Shown piece after piece: positions 1 through 12,016 of a DNA stretch of 64,000 bases. The stretch is taken from contig JAUIRK010000567.1 of NCBI GenBank assembly GCA_030549495.1, positions 536,501-600,500 of the forward strand. The letters are read 5' to 3'. The translations under genes and the position numbers were made by a program. The stretch is from Nectonema munidae (Eukaryota; Nematomorpha; Nectonematoida; Nectonematidae). Position 1 is the stretch's first letter. Each line of letters starts with the position of its first letter. Below the pieces are notes generated by a model. It saw nothing but the letters and a program-made list of their open reading frames with translations. It had not been told where the DNA came from and did no database searches.

Positions 1-1690
1 TTATACTCAATAGCTTGCTTAGAATTAGAACGTTTGTACGATGGGACTATCATGTTTTCTGTGTTGTTTCTAGGTGAGCATCTTTGTTTTTCGTAATTAT
101 AAGAGATTAATTTATCGAAAGTATCAGGTTGTCAGTGACTAACGCATTTCAGTGTAAGAACTGCAAGCTTTAGTTTATATATATCAGACACTTTGAGAAA
201 AGAAATTTGATAGAATAGCAGAGATGTATGTGCAAAGTTACTTTTGAAAAACATTAGTCTAAGTGTTTTTTTCTGAGGAGACAGTAACTTGGTGGTGGAA
301 GAGTGACCCCAATTTACAACACTATATAGTGTAAATGAGGGAGAAAAAAAGATTTGTAAAGAAGTATTAACCATTCAGTGTGAAGAGAGAAATTTTCTGC
401 AATATTTTAAAACTCCTGTAACATACGAAAGTTTATTACACACATAAAGGACATGATCATTCCATTTAAGTTTTTCATTAATGATGAGACCTAAAAGGAG
501 ACACTCCTGTTTTGCTAAGTATTTCAGTAAAATCATTTCTTTGTTTTTAATTTGAAAAATCAATACAGTAAGATTTATTGTCATTCATGTTCAAAGAATT
601 GAAATTCAACCAACATTTTATTTCATTGAAAGTAGATAAAATCATTTCATTGTCAAGGACAGCATCTGTCAATATCAGAGAAATATCGTCGGCAAACAGC
701 ATAAATTCGCCCCTTATTGATGAATTAGGTAAGTCATTGATATAAATAGAGAACCTTGGGGAACTCCATTTTGCAATTTTAATGGAAGTGATGAGAAATT
801 ATTTACAAATACTGTTTGAGATCTTCCATGAAAATAGGAATGAAAAAATTTAATAGCTAAATTTGGAAAACCATATAATTTAAGCTTTTTTAAAAGTAAG
901 ACATAAGAAATGGAATCAAAGGCTTTTTTAAGGTCAATAAAAAAAGTTATAACTTTCTGTTTATGTTCGAGAGCATTCACAACTTTACTAATGAATATAG
1001 AATGATACATTTCTATAGAGTAGCCTCTTCTAAACCCAAATTGTCAAGAATAAAATAAAGAATTATAATTAAAGTCGTGGTTAATCTGGTTGTATAATAT
1101 TCTTTCAAAAATTTTGGAAAGTGTGGGAATAATAGATATCGGTCTATAATTTTCTACATTAGAAGTATCACCTTTTTGTAAAATTGGAATTACTTTGGAA
1201 ATTTTAAAAACTCTAGGAAATACACCAAGTCTAGTGCACAAATTGAATAATTTCATAAGGGGTGATGCAATAACGTTTCTAACGAGTTTAATATCGGAGG
1301 GGGTTAAGACATAAATGTCCTCACATTTACTTTTTTTTAAGTTATCTATGGCAATGAGTACATCATTTAGACTTATTTGGTTAAACTCATAAAATAATTC
1401 CTTGTAAAGTAAGTATTTTAAAATTATTACTATCGGAGTTATGTTCTGAATAATAATTAAAATGATTATTAAAGATTTGGGCTATTTCTAATGAGTCAGT
1501 TACTTCTCTTTTATCAATTGTCATGGAAGGAATAAATTTTTTTTTCTGAGGTCTGATTATAGAATTGATCATTTTCCAAGTAGATTTTTATCAGATGCGC
1601 TCGAACCAAGACATTTATCATAATGCTATTTTAGCTTTCCTAATAGTGTACTTTACCTTATTTCTTATTTTAACACTCACCCTTTAATTC
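1..1690 (-). mobile_element. LINE (non-LTR retrotransposon), 3' part with reverse transcriptase
   Basis: Minus-strand frames read, in order from about 1690 down to 1: a linker before the RT (IAQIFNNHF), the RT start (KVIPILQKGDTSNVENYRPI, then LSKIFERILYNQI), RT block ITFFIDLKKAFDSISY, block NGVPQGS, the FADD-type active site near 680-700 (LFADDISL), the block LGLIINEKLKWNDHV, and the usual C-terminal stretch ending KLAVLTLKCVSH near 132-180 with further related sequence to base 1. This is the order of a Jockey/CR1/I-like LINE. The copy is broken by several frame changes, has no endonuclease in the window, and its 3' end lies outside. No promoter or target duplication can be judged. The tail family is seen again at 4515-4845. 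Confidence 0.88.
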
Positions 1691-1914
1691 TGAAGAAATT
1701 AATTTGAATTTCATTTTTCTATATAATTAGTCTTTATTTAGTGATTCAACATTCATCCATGGTGACTTATGACATTTATAATTATTTGTTCTGTGTATAT
1801 ACTGAACAAAGTGTTCTTAGTTATGGTACGGTAGCTCTAAATGTTTAAAAATGTTCAGATTATTTTTTTAGTGAATGTACTTTTACTTAACATGTGAAGG
1901 GATCTTTTTGAAGA

Positions 1915-2150
1915 AAATTTTCTCTCGAAATCAACAAATTTGATTGACATTTCCACATCCTAATTACAAAAACTGGGTCCAAAAATGAAATCAGAATTTA
2001 CCGACAACTACTTATCCACAACAATTTACCGATATACACAATTTATCGAAAATCCATTTCACCTAAACCCAAGTATCGCAGACATGCGGGCCGTGACACC
2101 CTTGAGGGATCGTTTGAAGTTTTTCAGAAGGGGGGGGGGGGGGGGGGTCA
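1915..2150. repeat. Dispersed repeat with G homopolymer (copy 1)
   Basis: The stretch around TTTGATTGACATTTCCACA and the following bases up to GTTTGAAGTTTTTCAGAA resembles 11380-11482 (ATTGACATTTTCACAATCTAA ... AAGTTTTTGAA). In both places the resemblance ends at a long G/C homopolymer. The homopolymer is G here and C in the second copy, although the flanks are in the same orientation. Confidence 0.4.
2130..2147. repeat. Poly-G tract (18 G)
   Basis: Eighteen consecutive G on the plus strand, striking in an AT-rich region. It can form a G-quadruplex in principle. Its length may be unreliable because sequencing commonly miscounts homopolymers. Confidence 0.9.
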
Positions 2151-2879
2151 TGGAAGAGTTGATAATGATTGGTGGAAATCACAAAATTGTAGTTTTGTGG
2201 CAAGTTCTTGTGATTGATCATCAATGAAAAACAGTGAAATGCAGGAGTAAAATGGAATCAGGAACGGTGCAATCACCTTAACTGGTTCGTAGTGGATCTG
2301 TGTCTGGAATGGCTCTATATTTCTGTCAGGTGTCATGTCCATATTTAGTGTATAATTTATTTTTTGTGTCTTAGTGATAGGATAAATCACTAATAAAAGG
2401 GTGATCAAGAAGGAGTGATTTTTGTCGAAGTAGTGTTGCATGCTTATTTAGATGTTTTCTGATTAGAAGCATTTGTGTCCTTTGTGTGAATGCTGTACAG
2501 TTTGTTTTTTCTAAGTGCCCCGGTCTAAAAATATAGACTTCCAGGTCATCACCAATTTTTTAGAGTACTCGACATTTTTTGAGATGTACAATACAGAAAG
2601 ATTTTCGCATAAAAGTTCTTATTTTAACACTCACCAGACTGATGCAAATATTTCAAATGCGATTCACCTTGCCTACAAATAGCACTAAATAATCAAGTGA
2701 AATCTAGAAATGTCAATCATATGCGTTTGAAAAAATAAAAGTCGATATAGAAGGCCACACATATGTCGATTTGTGGCCATGGCCGAAAAAAAAGCCAAAA
2801 CATGCATACACACTAAGTCCAAAATGCATACAAGTTTACATATGTACCCTGATATAAAGCAATGCAGATAACTTCCCTT

Positions 2880-3800
2880 GAACACAATTAATCACTAACA
2901 AACCTTCGAATTTTATATAATCTTCATTTCTGAAAGTTTCTGATAAACCAATTCTTATTTGCTCATATTCTTGTGTTGTGCACACATTATGTCTGTCAAG
3001 AAGTGCACTACATACAATGATGCTTTCATCAAGCTAGGTTCACAAGTATCGTTCAGAACTCTGTGACACCAAAAACCGTTGATTGCGATGACGTTTGGAG
3101 TCATGAAAAGATCAAACCTAACAATCTAAAGGTGCATTTTGATTATTTTCACTGTTATACTTGAAGCGAAAAGTAGCTTCTCTAAAGGAAAATCGTAGGG
3201 ACTCTGTTGGCCATTTTGCTGGTAAGAACAAACGAGGAATGTGGGCTTCATATAGAATTACTTTAATAAATGAGCAGACAAAGAAACCCATACCATTGGT
3301 GAAGATCGCATTAACATTGTATTCTTGAAGCAAAGGAGGTAATTCTTCGAGAACAGCGATAGATCAATAAAATAATCATATATCAGATCTTGGACATAGG
3401 AGGGATATTCTGGTGCAAGTTTTGCCTATGATGAAGAGTAGTACTGCCTGTTAATTGGAAGTGTATGCGTCCACAAAAGTTGCCTCGTGTTGCCAAGACA
3501 TTCTTTACGTTTGCTACATTGACAAGTTGTTCTCTGGGGAACTGCTTACATTAACTCGTCGATAAGATATTTTCAAAATCCTGGAAACCTTTCTACTTAG
3601 GCTTTGCCTTTGTTTGAAAACCCTTATTTGTCTGTGTACAGATGGAGTTCCTTCCATTATAGGTTCACACTGTACGGGATCGAACCCAAGACCCTTATCC
3701 AAATCCTACAGTTGTTATTTCATTTGCTGTATCATCAGGTAATATGGCGGGACAGACTGATTTCTTCTATCACGTGTTGACAATCGGCTGTGTTATATAA
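2880..3800 (-). pseudogene. Coding-like minus-strand tract, family unknown
   Basis: I do not recognise this. Minus-strand frames give protein-like pieces in order: LVNVANVKNVLATRGNFCGR (about 3470-3530), EELPPLLQEYNVNAIFTNG and HIPRLFLPAKWPTESL (about 3190-3350), and LDESIIVCSALLDRHN (about 2990-3040). Composition is less AT-biased than the surroundings, and the pieces lie in different frames with stops between them. It could be a decayed gene or transposase fragment, or chance. No start, domain or partner can be named. Confidence 0.2.
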
Positions 3801-4391
3801 ATTCACACAGGTTTCTCCGGTCACTTAAATCATTTCCTTGATGTCGAGACTTTTTACAAGTCTTGCAAGGCTGTGACATCCTTTGCAACGATTTCTCCGA
3901 GTAACTTCTTTCGATAGCGTTTCTTTTATGATGAAATAATTTTAGCATCCACGAATTCTGGGAAGAAAAGATCGACCGCCTCTACGTGAAACAACTTTTA
4001 AAAAAATTCTAATTGCATTCAAGCGCTTTTGGTGTGATGATGAATGAGTATTCTGGTACTTGGCGATGCACAGCTGGTGGAAAAAATAGAAAGGTTATTC
4101 ACTAAAATGATACATAAGGACATCTGGCTGCAATTATAAGATTTGCGTCAGTATACCAACTAAACTCAAAAGCTTACAGAAGTTCGTTCTTGGAGTTTGT
4201 CACTTTTTTCAAGTTTAAAGAAGTGCCCTTACGTTTCTCTTATTACAGAATAGTACTAGAGTTTGCTTTTGTTTTTACACTGCTTCCGAAATCAAGTGTC
4301 ATCATTATTCCCCTTCTCACAGGTTTATTATTATAATTATTCAAAAAATAGATTTAGTATTATATTAATATTCAAATTTTTAATAACTCCA

Positions 4392-7372
4392 ATGCATAAA
4401 TGCAAAATTTGTACATTTTTTTGCTCAAACCACAGAGATTTTTTGTTTCACTTATTTTTATCGTCATAGAAATGATTCTAACTTTATTGTAAATTGTTCT
4501 TAAGACAAATAAATAAATAATTTTAACTAAAGCTGGCAATTCTTACACTGAAATACGTTTATTAATTGTTACTCATGTAATAAATAGATATATATTCGTA
4601 TTTATATAAATATATATTTTTAAATAATTACTTATGTTATTATCTTATTTATGTTTGCACCTGTGATTTTTGAGTTAAATGTTGTAACCTATAAATATCT
4701 GCCATACAAGCGGTCATTTCTGACTATTTGTGCAGTTCTTATCTTAATGTTAAATGTTACCTACATCTGTTTCAATATATACATTGTTTTGTTGTAATCT
4801 GTTCATAGTCTTAATAAAAATATCTTATCTTATCTTCTTTTAATTAAAGGGTGTGGTGTTTCTTTCAGGAATTATAATGCTTTTAGGAAACATTGTAATC
4901 GCAAACATTTAGGTAGATCAGAGAGGTATGATCATCACGATCCGCTTTACGATGATAGTGATGACTTAAATGTTGAATGTTCAAGGTTAGAAACAGGAAA
5001 TTATTATGATTCAGCATTTTTTTTATTGAATTTAAGAGCCAAGTTGAACTTAAGTCATTTCACTTACTCAAAATTTGTTTGATAAAAAAATGGAAAGGCT
5101 AGCACTTTTGATATAGATATAGTTAAGATAAATCAATTGAAACTTTCTTTTGATAACAATTTATTTGATGGATTGAAGACCGACTATTCACAGAATAAGT
5201 TTTTCAAGGAAAAGTTTTTTTTAACTAACTTAAAACTGTTAAAATAGGAGAAGAAAATGTAAAATCCTTTGTTAGAGACATAACTGCTTTTTGCGTACCA
5301 TTTTTGAACCAGTTTGAGAAATTACTCAATTCTTTTGAAATAACTGACTTAACTTTTCCCAAAGTAAATGAATTTTTGCCGACAAATGTTAAATATTTTT
5401 AATGGAAATTATTTTTTTAATTCTGATAATACTTGTTCAAATACTTTATATTTTGCACTCTATTATGATGACTTTTGAAATTGTAAATCCAATTGAGCAG
5501 CATCGTAAAAACACTAAATTTTAGCTTTTTATTCGTCTTTGTTGAACCTGCCACCTGAGCTTAGATATAAAGTGAATGCCAAACAACTATTAGCTCTTGT
5601 CAAGACAAAACACTTGAAAAAGTATGGAGTTAAATGATCGCTAGCTTGCAGAAAATTAAAATGGATTTTAATTTTGCTTTGAAAAAAACAAATTGCTTTT
5701 TTTATGGAAGACTTTTGTTGTTTGTTTTGGGCGATACTCTAGCTGCAAACTACATCGATAGGTTTAAAGAAGGTGTATCTTTTGCTTTCAAACCTTGTCG
5801 TGAAATTTCTCACACTGAGTTACAAGAAAGTTTTTTGTTGACAAATTAAGTTTAAGAGAAGAAATAGAGCATAGATTTAGATGCTATAAATTGGAGAAAA
5901 TGCGTAAAGAAGAAAAAAATATATATTCGAGAAATCATGGCATAAATAGATCGAGTTTTTTTATCTGAGTTGGAATATTTTAATATAACTAAAGATATTT
6001 TGCATGATCCAATGCATACTTTGTTTGAAGATAATGTTCTAAGAGAGATTAAATTATTGTTGAACTACTGTATTTTCAATAGAAAGTTTTTCTCTCTAGA
6101 AAAGCTGAATTGTTTAATCAAGAATTATGCTTATAGTCAAATCAATTGAATGATAAACCTAATATTATTTCAAAAGAGAGTTTGAGCTCAAATATTGTTT
6201 TTCCAATGACTGCAATTGAAACAAAGAATTTTCTCTCAATATTACCTTATTTAATCGGAAATACTATTCCAGAAAATGAGGAAAATTGGGCAAGTTTTTT
6301 GGAATTATTCAAAATATCATTTTTATGTTTGTCTCCTATTTCATCAGATACTGCTCTTAATTACCTTCATTTTATAATATACAATTATTTGAACAGCTTT
6401 TCTTGTTTGTACCCAAATGAAAAAAAACTCATAATCTACACTATTTGATTCATATGATTGATCAAATTAAACGTTTTGGTCCAGGTAGAAATCCTTGGTG
6501 CATGAGGTTAGAAGCTAAACATAATGTATTTAAGTGTGTCAAATGGAAAAATTTTAAGTTGATTGAAAAATCTTTGGCTTTTTATCATCAGAAATGGATG
6601 TGTTTACAGCAGTCTTCGAAATATACCACTTCAATGGATTTTGTTTGTTCAGGAGTAACTTTGAAAAAACAGAGATTTCAAAGTAAAATTATATTATCAG
6701 GAAAACTTCAAAAAAGGGTTTCCAGAAAAAATAACAAAAATTGTAGTTTTAGGAACACCTATAAACGTAGGAGATGTTTTTTTAATAGATTTTGTTTATA
6801 TAAGTGGACCTAAGTTGGTTTACTTGGAAGAAATTCTTGTAGACGGAGAAATAAGAGTTTATATAGGATATGAATTGAAGGTTAAAGAGTTTAAACCACA
6901 CTTTAATTCTTTCTTGTGTGAGAAGCTTCAGAGTAAATGTATTTTGATTGAAAGTTTTAGAAAATAAGTTTAAAGTAAGGAAAATCAAAACTAGGTTTTT
7001 TAATGAAAGAGATAAAAGTATATATTTTAATTTTTATAAGTATTCCATTATATTCTAGTATTTTAAGAGTCCTTTGAAGAACTGTCAGAAAAAACTTCTA
7101 ACATAAACTCGCCACCCACGCTTTTAATTTTTCTGGAAAGCAATCAAGTTTCAATAATCAAAATAGTTGCCGATGGATTGATTTACACCTGTGATAATGA
7201 TATCAAGATGGCAATAACCTGGCTACTACAGATTTATTTTGTGTTTGACTTACACTATCCAAAAAGTTTTCAACTTTGGGGTTTTCTGCAAAAAGAAATT
7301 TTGGAGAATTCGAGACCGTTTTATAAGGGATCAAAGCTTATAAAATTTGAAAAATGTTATAAAGAATTTTGA
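4392..7372 (+). pseudogene. Decayed C2H2-finger protein of an unnamed multi-copy family
   Basis: Pieces in consistent order: MHKCKICTFFC (4392-4469), a C2H2-like finger ending FRKHCNRKH (about 4870-4915), FFLLNLRAKLNLSH (about 5020-5060), FDNNLFDGLKTDY (about 5145-5190), YYDDFEIVNPIEQHRKN (about 5462-5515), NCFFYGRLLLFVLGDTLAAN (5634-5849), the block IDQIKRFGPGRNPWCMRLEAKH (about 6450-6525), SLAFYHQKWMCL, KLVYLEEILVDGEI (about 6810-6860), and a C-terminus containing FDLHYPKSFQLWGFLQKE (7178-7372). I recall the same block order in unnamed proteins present in many copies in fish, cnidarian and arthropod genomes, which suggests a mobile or formerly mobile gene; the function is unknown. Here it is broken by several frame changes and stops and interrupted by a LINE tail at 4515-4845. 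Confidence 0.55.
4515..4845 (+). mobile_element. 5'-truncated LINE tail, same family as at 1-1690
   Basis: Bases from about 4528 (CTAAAGCTGGCAATTCTTAC...) match the reverse complement of the LINE C-terminus near 130-175 (CTAAAGCTTGCAGTTCTTAC...). The copy then runs through an AT-rich 3' region to AATAAAAATATCTTATCTTA at 4811-4835. A short tandem-repeat tail of this sort is usual for CR1/I/Jockey-like LINEs. Only the last codons and 3' UTR are present. It sits between the first finger piece and the remaining pieces of the zinc-finger fossil. Confidence 0.6.
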
Positions 7373-8540
7373 TGTAAAAACCGATTTTTTCTCTATATAT
7401 TGAAAGTAGTAATAAAGTTTTTAGACTCATTTCTTTAACACATTTTTAAGCTTAAATTTGTCCAAATAGTTTAGTAGCAAATTATACATATAAACGGTAA
7501 ACATAAATCATATTTAAAATGATTACGTCAGAAGCGTTTAAATCTATACGCCTCAAATTATGTTTTAGTATAAACGCGTTATATGTAAACGCGTTTAAAA
7601 GTCGAGACAAATTTGACGTTTAGAATTGCGTTTAGATTCTATATAAACGCATTATTAGAAAAGCCCAGTTTTATCAATTTATTATTTAATTATTATTTTC
7701 AGTTATATACAATTTATTATTCACAAAACGTGAATATAAATCAAGAATTTTTTATAAAAATAAAAAATAATTCATATGAAAAAGTTCTCTGGCTGAAAAC
7801 TTTGGAAAGCCTTTTCAATAAGTATAGACTATATATAAAGGATGAAATTTAAAGTAAAAAAGACGAACTTTAAGTAAAATGATACAAATCAATTTTTTTC
7901 TATAAAAATAAAAAAAATTTCATAAAAATATTTAAAAAAAAAACAAATAATAGAGATTTTAGTTTTGGAAGAAAAATTTTGCACAGCCTGTATATTAGTT
8001 AGATATACTAACATTGGGTGAGACGATAAAATATAGTAAAGGTTGTCTGTCCACAACAGACTCACTCAGCTTTACTGCAAATTTATTGTCAAAACCTGAT
8101 TTATTGTAAAAGATAGGGTGTGTTTTGGAGTAATGTTGCAATATTCGGGCACAAGTTGGATATGGGGAGTTTGTGAAATAAGGTTTCAGCAGATTAGGCA
8201 TTTTTATTCAGCTCTAGAGACATTGTTCATTTTTGGCGAAGTTTTTGCAAAATCATTTTTTGTTACATCGTTTCGATGAATGAAACACCTTCTAACTAAT
8301 CATTAAAACTAACTAATTTTAATAATTAATAAAAATAAATTATAATCTTTAGGATCGAAAATGCACGATAAAAAAGCACGGATAGTGCAACATTACTCTG
8401 TTTTTGTGTGTAAAGATGCAAGGTTTTGGCTTGTGTGAAATCTTTTCCAAGAAGACATGATGAGTGAGTCTTTCATAACACTTTAACATTTTCTCACTCT
8501 TAGTAAAGTTCCTTCACTTTTGCGCAAAGCGAAAAAACTG
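7373..8540. other. AT-rich stretch, nothing recognised
   Basis: No supported gene. A few short frames (for example 7613-7852) show only AT-driven composition. A small cluster of AAACGCGTTTA-type palindromic motifs lies at 7550-7630. Confidence 0.5.
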
Positions 8541-8765
8541 ACATCTTGCAAAAATATTTACTTAGCAGTTTTATCTTGTTTATGGCAAAGCTGGCACAGG
8601 AAAGACGTAAGCAGGAAATGTTATGCAAGAAATATTTTTTGTGAAATGTAAGTCACTGCCTTTTGAGACTCACATCTTGCCAAAATATTTACTTAGCAGT
8701 TTTATCTTGTTTATGGCAAAGCTGGCACAGGAAAGACGTAAGCAGGAAATGTTATGCAAGAAATT
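8541..8765. repeat. Tandem duplication, 131-bp period
   Basis: ACATCTTGC(A/C)AAAATATTTAC through AGGAAATGTTATGCAAGAAAT occurs at 8541-8634 and again at 8672-8765, a shift of 131 bases. Within the 94-base repeated part I see almost no differences, so the duplication is recent. No coding function is evident, although the second copy lies in a 101-residue plus-strand open frame (8623-8928) without recognisable features. Confidence 0.85.
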
Positions 8766-9771
8766 TGAGAACCATCTCATCGTGTCTTCTTCTTTCCGGT
8801 TTGATGTCTTGAAAAACACTTCCCTCGTAAACCTCATACAAGCGAAAACCTTGCATCTCCTCCACACACAAAAGCACACCTTATCCTTTACGATAGATCT
8901 GGATTGTAGAAAGCTTACATCTTTGTAATAAAGTGCGCATACATTTTCTTTTAGGATGCGTAAATTGGGATATTTCCTCTAACGAGTGAAAATGATAAAA
9001 ATCTCATCTTCTTCAAATTAATTAAAAAGTTTCACATTATGTTTTAACCTTTTCAATTTGATTTTGGCCTTTTAACTTTGAATAGAATGAAAAACTTAAA
9101 ATAAAAATGTTATATGTCTTTTTTAAGTCCTAAATTGTCTTTTTTCAATTTTATTATGTATTTTAGAAAGAGCGCTTAGAATTTAAAAAAGACACTTTGG
9201 AAATTTATTATTGAATATGATGTGTTTACTCTTTTCACAAAAACTGTAAAAAAAGTTGGAAGCAAAATTCCAAATTGCGAGGACAATCAAAGTAGCAAAG
9301 GCTGGTGGAATGAAAATCCTGTGTTGATATCATTTGAAAGGCTGATCGATCACACAAGCATCGAGTATGCAAAAATAAAATTCGAAGATTTTGATTTGCT
9401 ATTTATTGTTGAGAAAGTTATCTACCAAAAAATATTTTATTTTTTGAAAACTGGGATAATTTTTACTAGTTTAAATCATATTCGTTACGCGTTATTTTTA
9501 TTTCCTTAGTAGGAGGGGGTGGTATATTCAAAAAATTTATTATTCAGAAAAATATTTGTAAAAATAGGAATTGTAAGAGTTTTTACTGAAATTTTTGATC
9601 AAGATATTCAAAATTAGAAAAAATAAAGGAAGGTAAATTGGAATTTTTATGTATAAGAGTAAATTTGGATAGCATATTTTTCAAAAAATTGTATCCTCAT
9701 AAAATAATAAGTCTGCTTTTTCCCAGAAAATATAAAATTTAGGTTTAAAATTAAAATAACGATATCTCAAA

Positions 9772-9985
9772 AATGTAAAGAACCATTGTGACGAGAATCG
9801 TTATACCGCGAAATCGCTTATAACGCGGTAAGTCTTGGCTTCCATTTTTGCAGGTGTACATGACATATCCAGCTTATCAGGAGCTAGCACCCTTTCGTGC
9901 TAGAAAATTATAAAGCGGATCTGTTTTAACACGGCTGCTTAATATGGACCCCAGGTATCGCGTTATAACGGTTCTTCACCTGAAC
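9772..9985. mobile_element. MITE-like element with inverted ends
   Basis: The left end AAAGAACC...CGTTATACCGCG is mirrored by the right end CGCGTTATAACGGTTCTTCA. The core has further GC-rich pieces unlike the flanks (ATCAGGAGCTAGCACCC, CTTTCGTGCTAGAAA). The length is about 210 bp with no coding frame, which fits a non-autonomous Tc1/mariner-like MITE. The superfamily is inferred only from end style, and the target duplication could not be fixed. Confidence 0.5.
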
Positions 9986-10206
9986 AAAATAATAAAACGA
10001 AACGTAAAACAAGTTATGATTTTAACTTAGATAAAAATCAAGCATTACTTATTAAAAAAGCTTTGCAAAAACTATAGAATGCTGGTGGGTTAAATTAAAG
10101 AATTGCAAGACGTTAAAATCCTTTTGATGTCACAAAGGAAGAAAGTTAAGGAAAATAGATAACAGATGTAGAAGTAGTAATAGTAGAAAGTGTGATGCCT
10201 TCATAC

Positions 10207-11093
10207 TAGAGATGCAGCCGATATCCACATCCGCTTATGCGTATCATTCGCAAAAAATTTTACATCCTCATCCGCGGATATTTTTCATGTTAACATCCGC
10301 AATTTAAAATCTTTACATTTTATCTACTTCTATAATTTTAACATCATAGCTACTTTCCTCGATCCGAGATTCAAAAGTAAATTGTTCACCAATTTTGAAA
10401 CAACAAATAAAATAAAAAACTTTTCTTTTGAATTTATATGATGAGCATAAGATTGGTAATAGTAGCATAGAAGTAAAAATCTGGAAAAAAATGTATAAAC
10501 GTGCTATTATGAAGTTTATATACCATTTTGAATGAAGCTATGGACTCTATTCTAAACTCTAGTAGTGAGAAAGAAAATGAAGGTAATGAAGCTTTTAATG
10601 AAGAAATTCTATTAATTTAATAGTATTAAAAAGAAAAAAGAATTAATGCCACGGCTACTCAAAGCTTAGATTGGTGGAAAACTAAAAAAGAAGAATTTCC
10701 ATTTTTATCAAAAATTGCCTAAACCCTAACCTGTCCTCTTATCACTGTTCAAAGCGAGCAGCTCTTTAGCAGCTCCGGAATATTTATACAGACAAAATAA
10801 AAAGTAGAAAAACTCTTTTTTCTTAAAAATTTTTTACCGGTAATTAATTATTATTATTTTAAATAAATTTTTCTAATTATTCTGATTTAGGTTTTTTTTA
10901 CATTGGTGGATTAAAAAAACAGTAAAAAATGTAAAAAGGATAAAAATAGTAAGATACTGTAAAATATAAAACTTAAAATTTTTTAAAAATATTTTATAAC
11001 CGCTTCCGCGTAAAAATTTATTTTGGATATCCGCATCCGCTAGGATGTCAAATCTAATATCCACATTCGCATCCGCGGATACACATGTGTTAA
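10207..11093 (+). mobile_element. hAT transposon remnant, internally deleted
   Basis: The left end TAGAGATGCAGCCGATATCC opens a 5' region rich in ATCCGC motifs, and the mirrored GC-rich motifs (GCGGATGCGGATATCC on the minus strand) recur near 11010-11080. Flanks carry CTTCATAC (10199-10206) and TTTCATAC (11094-11101), a 7/8 match to an 8-bp target duplication. Inside, plus-strand pieces are FLDPRFKSKLF (about 10350-10385), a typical hAT motif, and SLDWWKTKKEEFPFLSKIA followed by an SEQLFSSSGI piece (about 10660-10770), which matches the hAT C-terminal dimerisation region. The catalytic core is absent, and the remaining pieces contain stops. Confidence 0.75.
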
Positions 11094-11359
11094 TTTCATA
11101 CTATTACTATCTTTACATCTTTTTCATTATTTCTTACTGGCATATAAAATATTTCTTGTACCATCGCATTGTTGTATACTTATAACTCATCCTGAAAAGT
11201 TTGTCTTGTAAGTTAGTATTGGAAACATAGGAAAAAATTTACGTCTTTCCTCGCACCCCTTGTTAAGTTGTTTCGCACCCGTTGGGGGTGCGCGCACCCC
11301 TGGCCTAGACCCATACAAAATATTTTATTGAGAATTTAAATAATATTTTATGAAATCAT

Positions 11360-11510
11360 TTTTTGTTTTCAGCCACAAATATGATTGACATTTTCACAAT
11401 CTAACCGCAAAAAAATGTGTCGAGAAATAAAATTAGCTAAAAATACATAAATGACGTCCTTCAAAATTTTTAAGTTTTTGAACCCCCCCCCCCCCCCCCC
11501 CCCCGTCGTG
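11360..11510. repeat. Dispersed repeat with C homopolymer (copy 2)
   Basis: This resembles 1915-2150 in the same orientation up to the homopolymer: 22 C at 11483-11504, against 18 G in the other copy. No coding content. Confidence 0.4.
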
Positions 11511-11569
11511 ATTCTTACTTCTCCTACTGCTCTAATTTTTAATACAGAGCATCTAGAAATAGTCCTCCC

Positions 11570-11656
11570 CCAATAATGTGAGGCCTCATCTCAAAAAGAA
11601 CCTTTTTATCCAAATAATTAAATTAAGTTTTTTACACATATATATCCATTTTCAAG
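11570..11656 (+). repeat. Part of a dispersed AT-rich repeat, split by the 11657-19728 insertion
   Basis: The words ...AAGTTTTTTACACATATATA then CCATTTTCAAG match the unit seen again at 19729-20138 (AAGTTTTTTAGCATATATATA, CCATTTTCAAG). The last nine bases, ATTTTCAAG (11648-11656), recur at 19729-19737 directly after the large insertion. Confidence 0.55.
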
Positions 11657-12016
11657 GGTTCACTGTAATTTCATCGCCGTATTTCATCGTGGTAACTTCA
11701 TCGCATAGTAAATTCATTGTGATTCAATACATCGTTGGTATTTTCATCGTCAAGTTAATAGGTCAATTTTTTTTGTAAATATCCCTTTATAATTTTTTTA
11801 AGTTTATTACGAACTTTTGTAAATGTTCTTAATATAACATAAAAAACTAATTCTTAAATATAAAGTTTTCATATTATCAGGCTATAATGACGAAATAAAA
11901 CAATAACTCTTTCTGACTTAAATAGCTTTGAAATATGTTTAAATTTCTTAATATTTAAAGAAAGTTCAAAAAAAGTATCTAATTTAATTAAAAAAAAAAA
12001 GAATATATATATATAT

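Larger units (their letters stand above)
1691..4390. other. 2.7 kb without a recognised gene
   Basis: Apart from the separately listed 1915-2150 repeat, the G tract and the coding-like tract at 2880-3800, I see no supported gene here. The sequence TTATTTTAACACTCACC occurs at about 1666 and again at about 2620, a small dispersed repeat. Short open frames elsewhere in this stretch show no family features. Confidence 0.5.

Noticed and set aside
9222-9509. 95-residue open frame on the plus strand
   Set aside because: No family features, AT-driven composition and no splice partners recognised.
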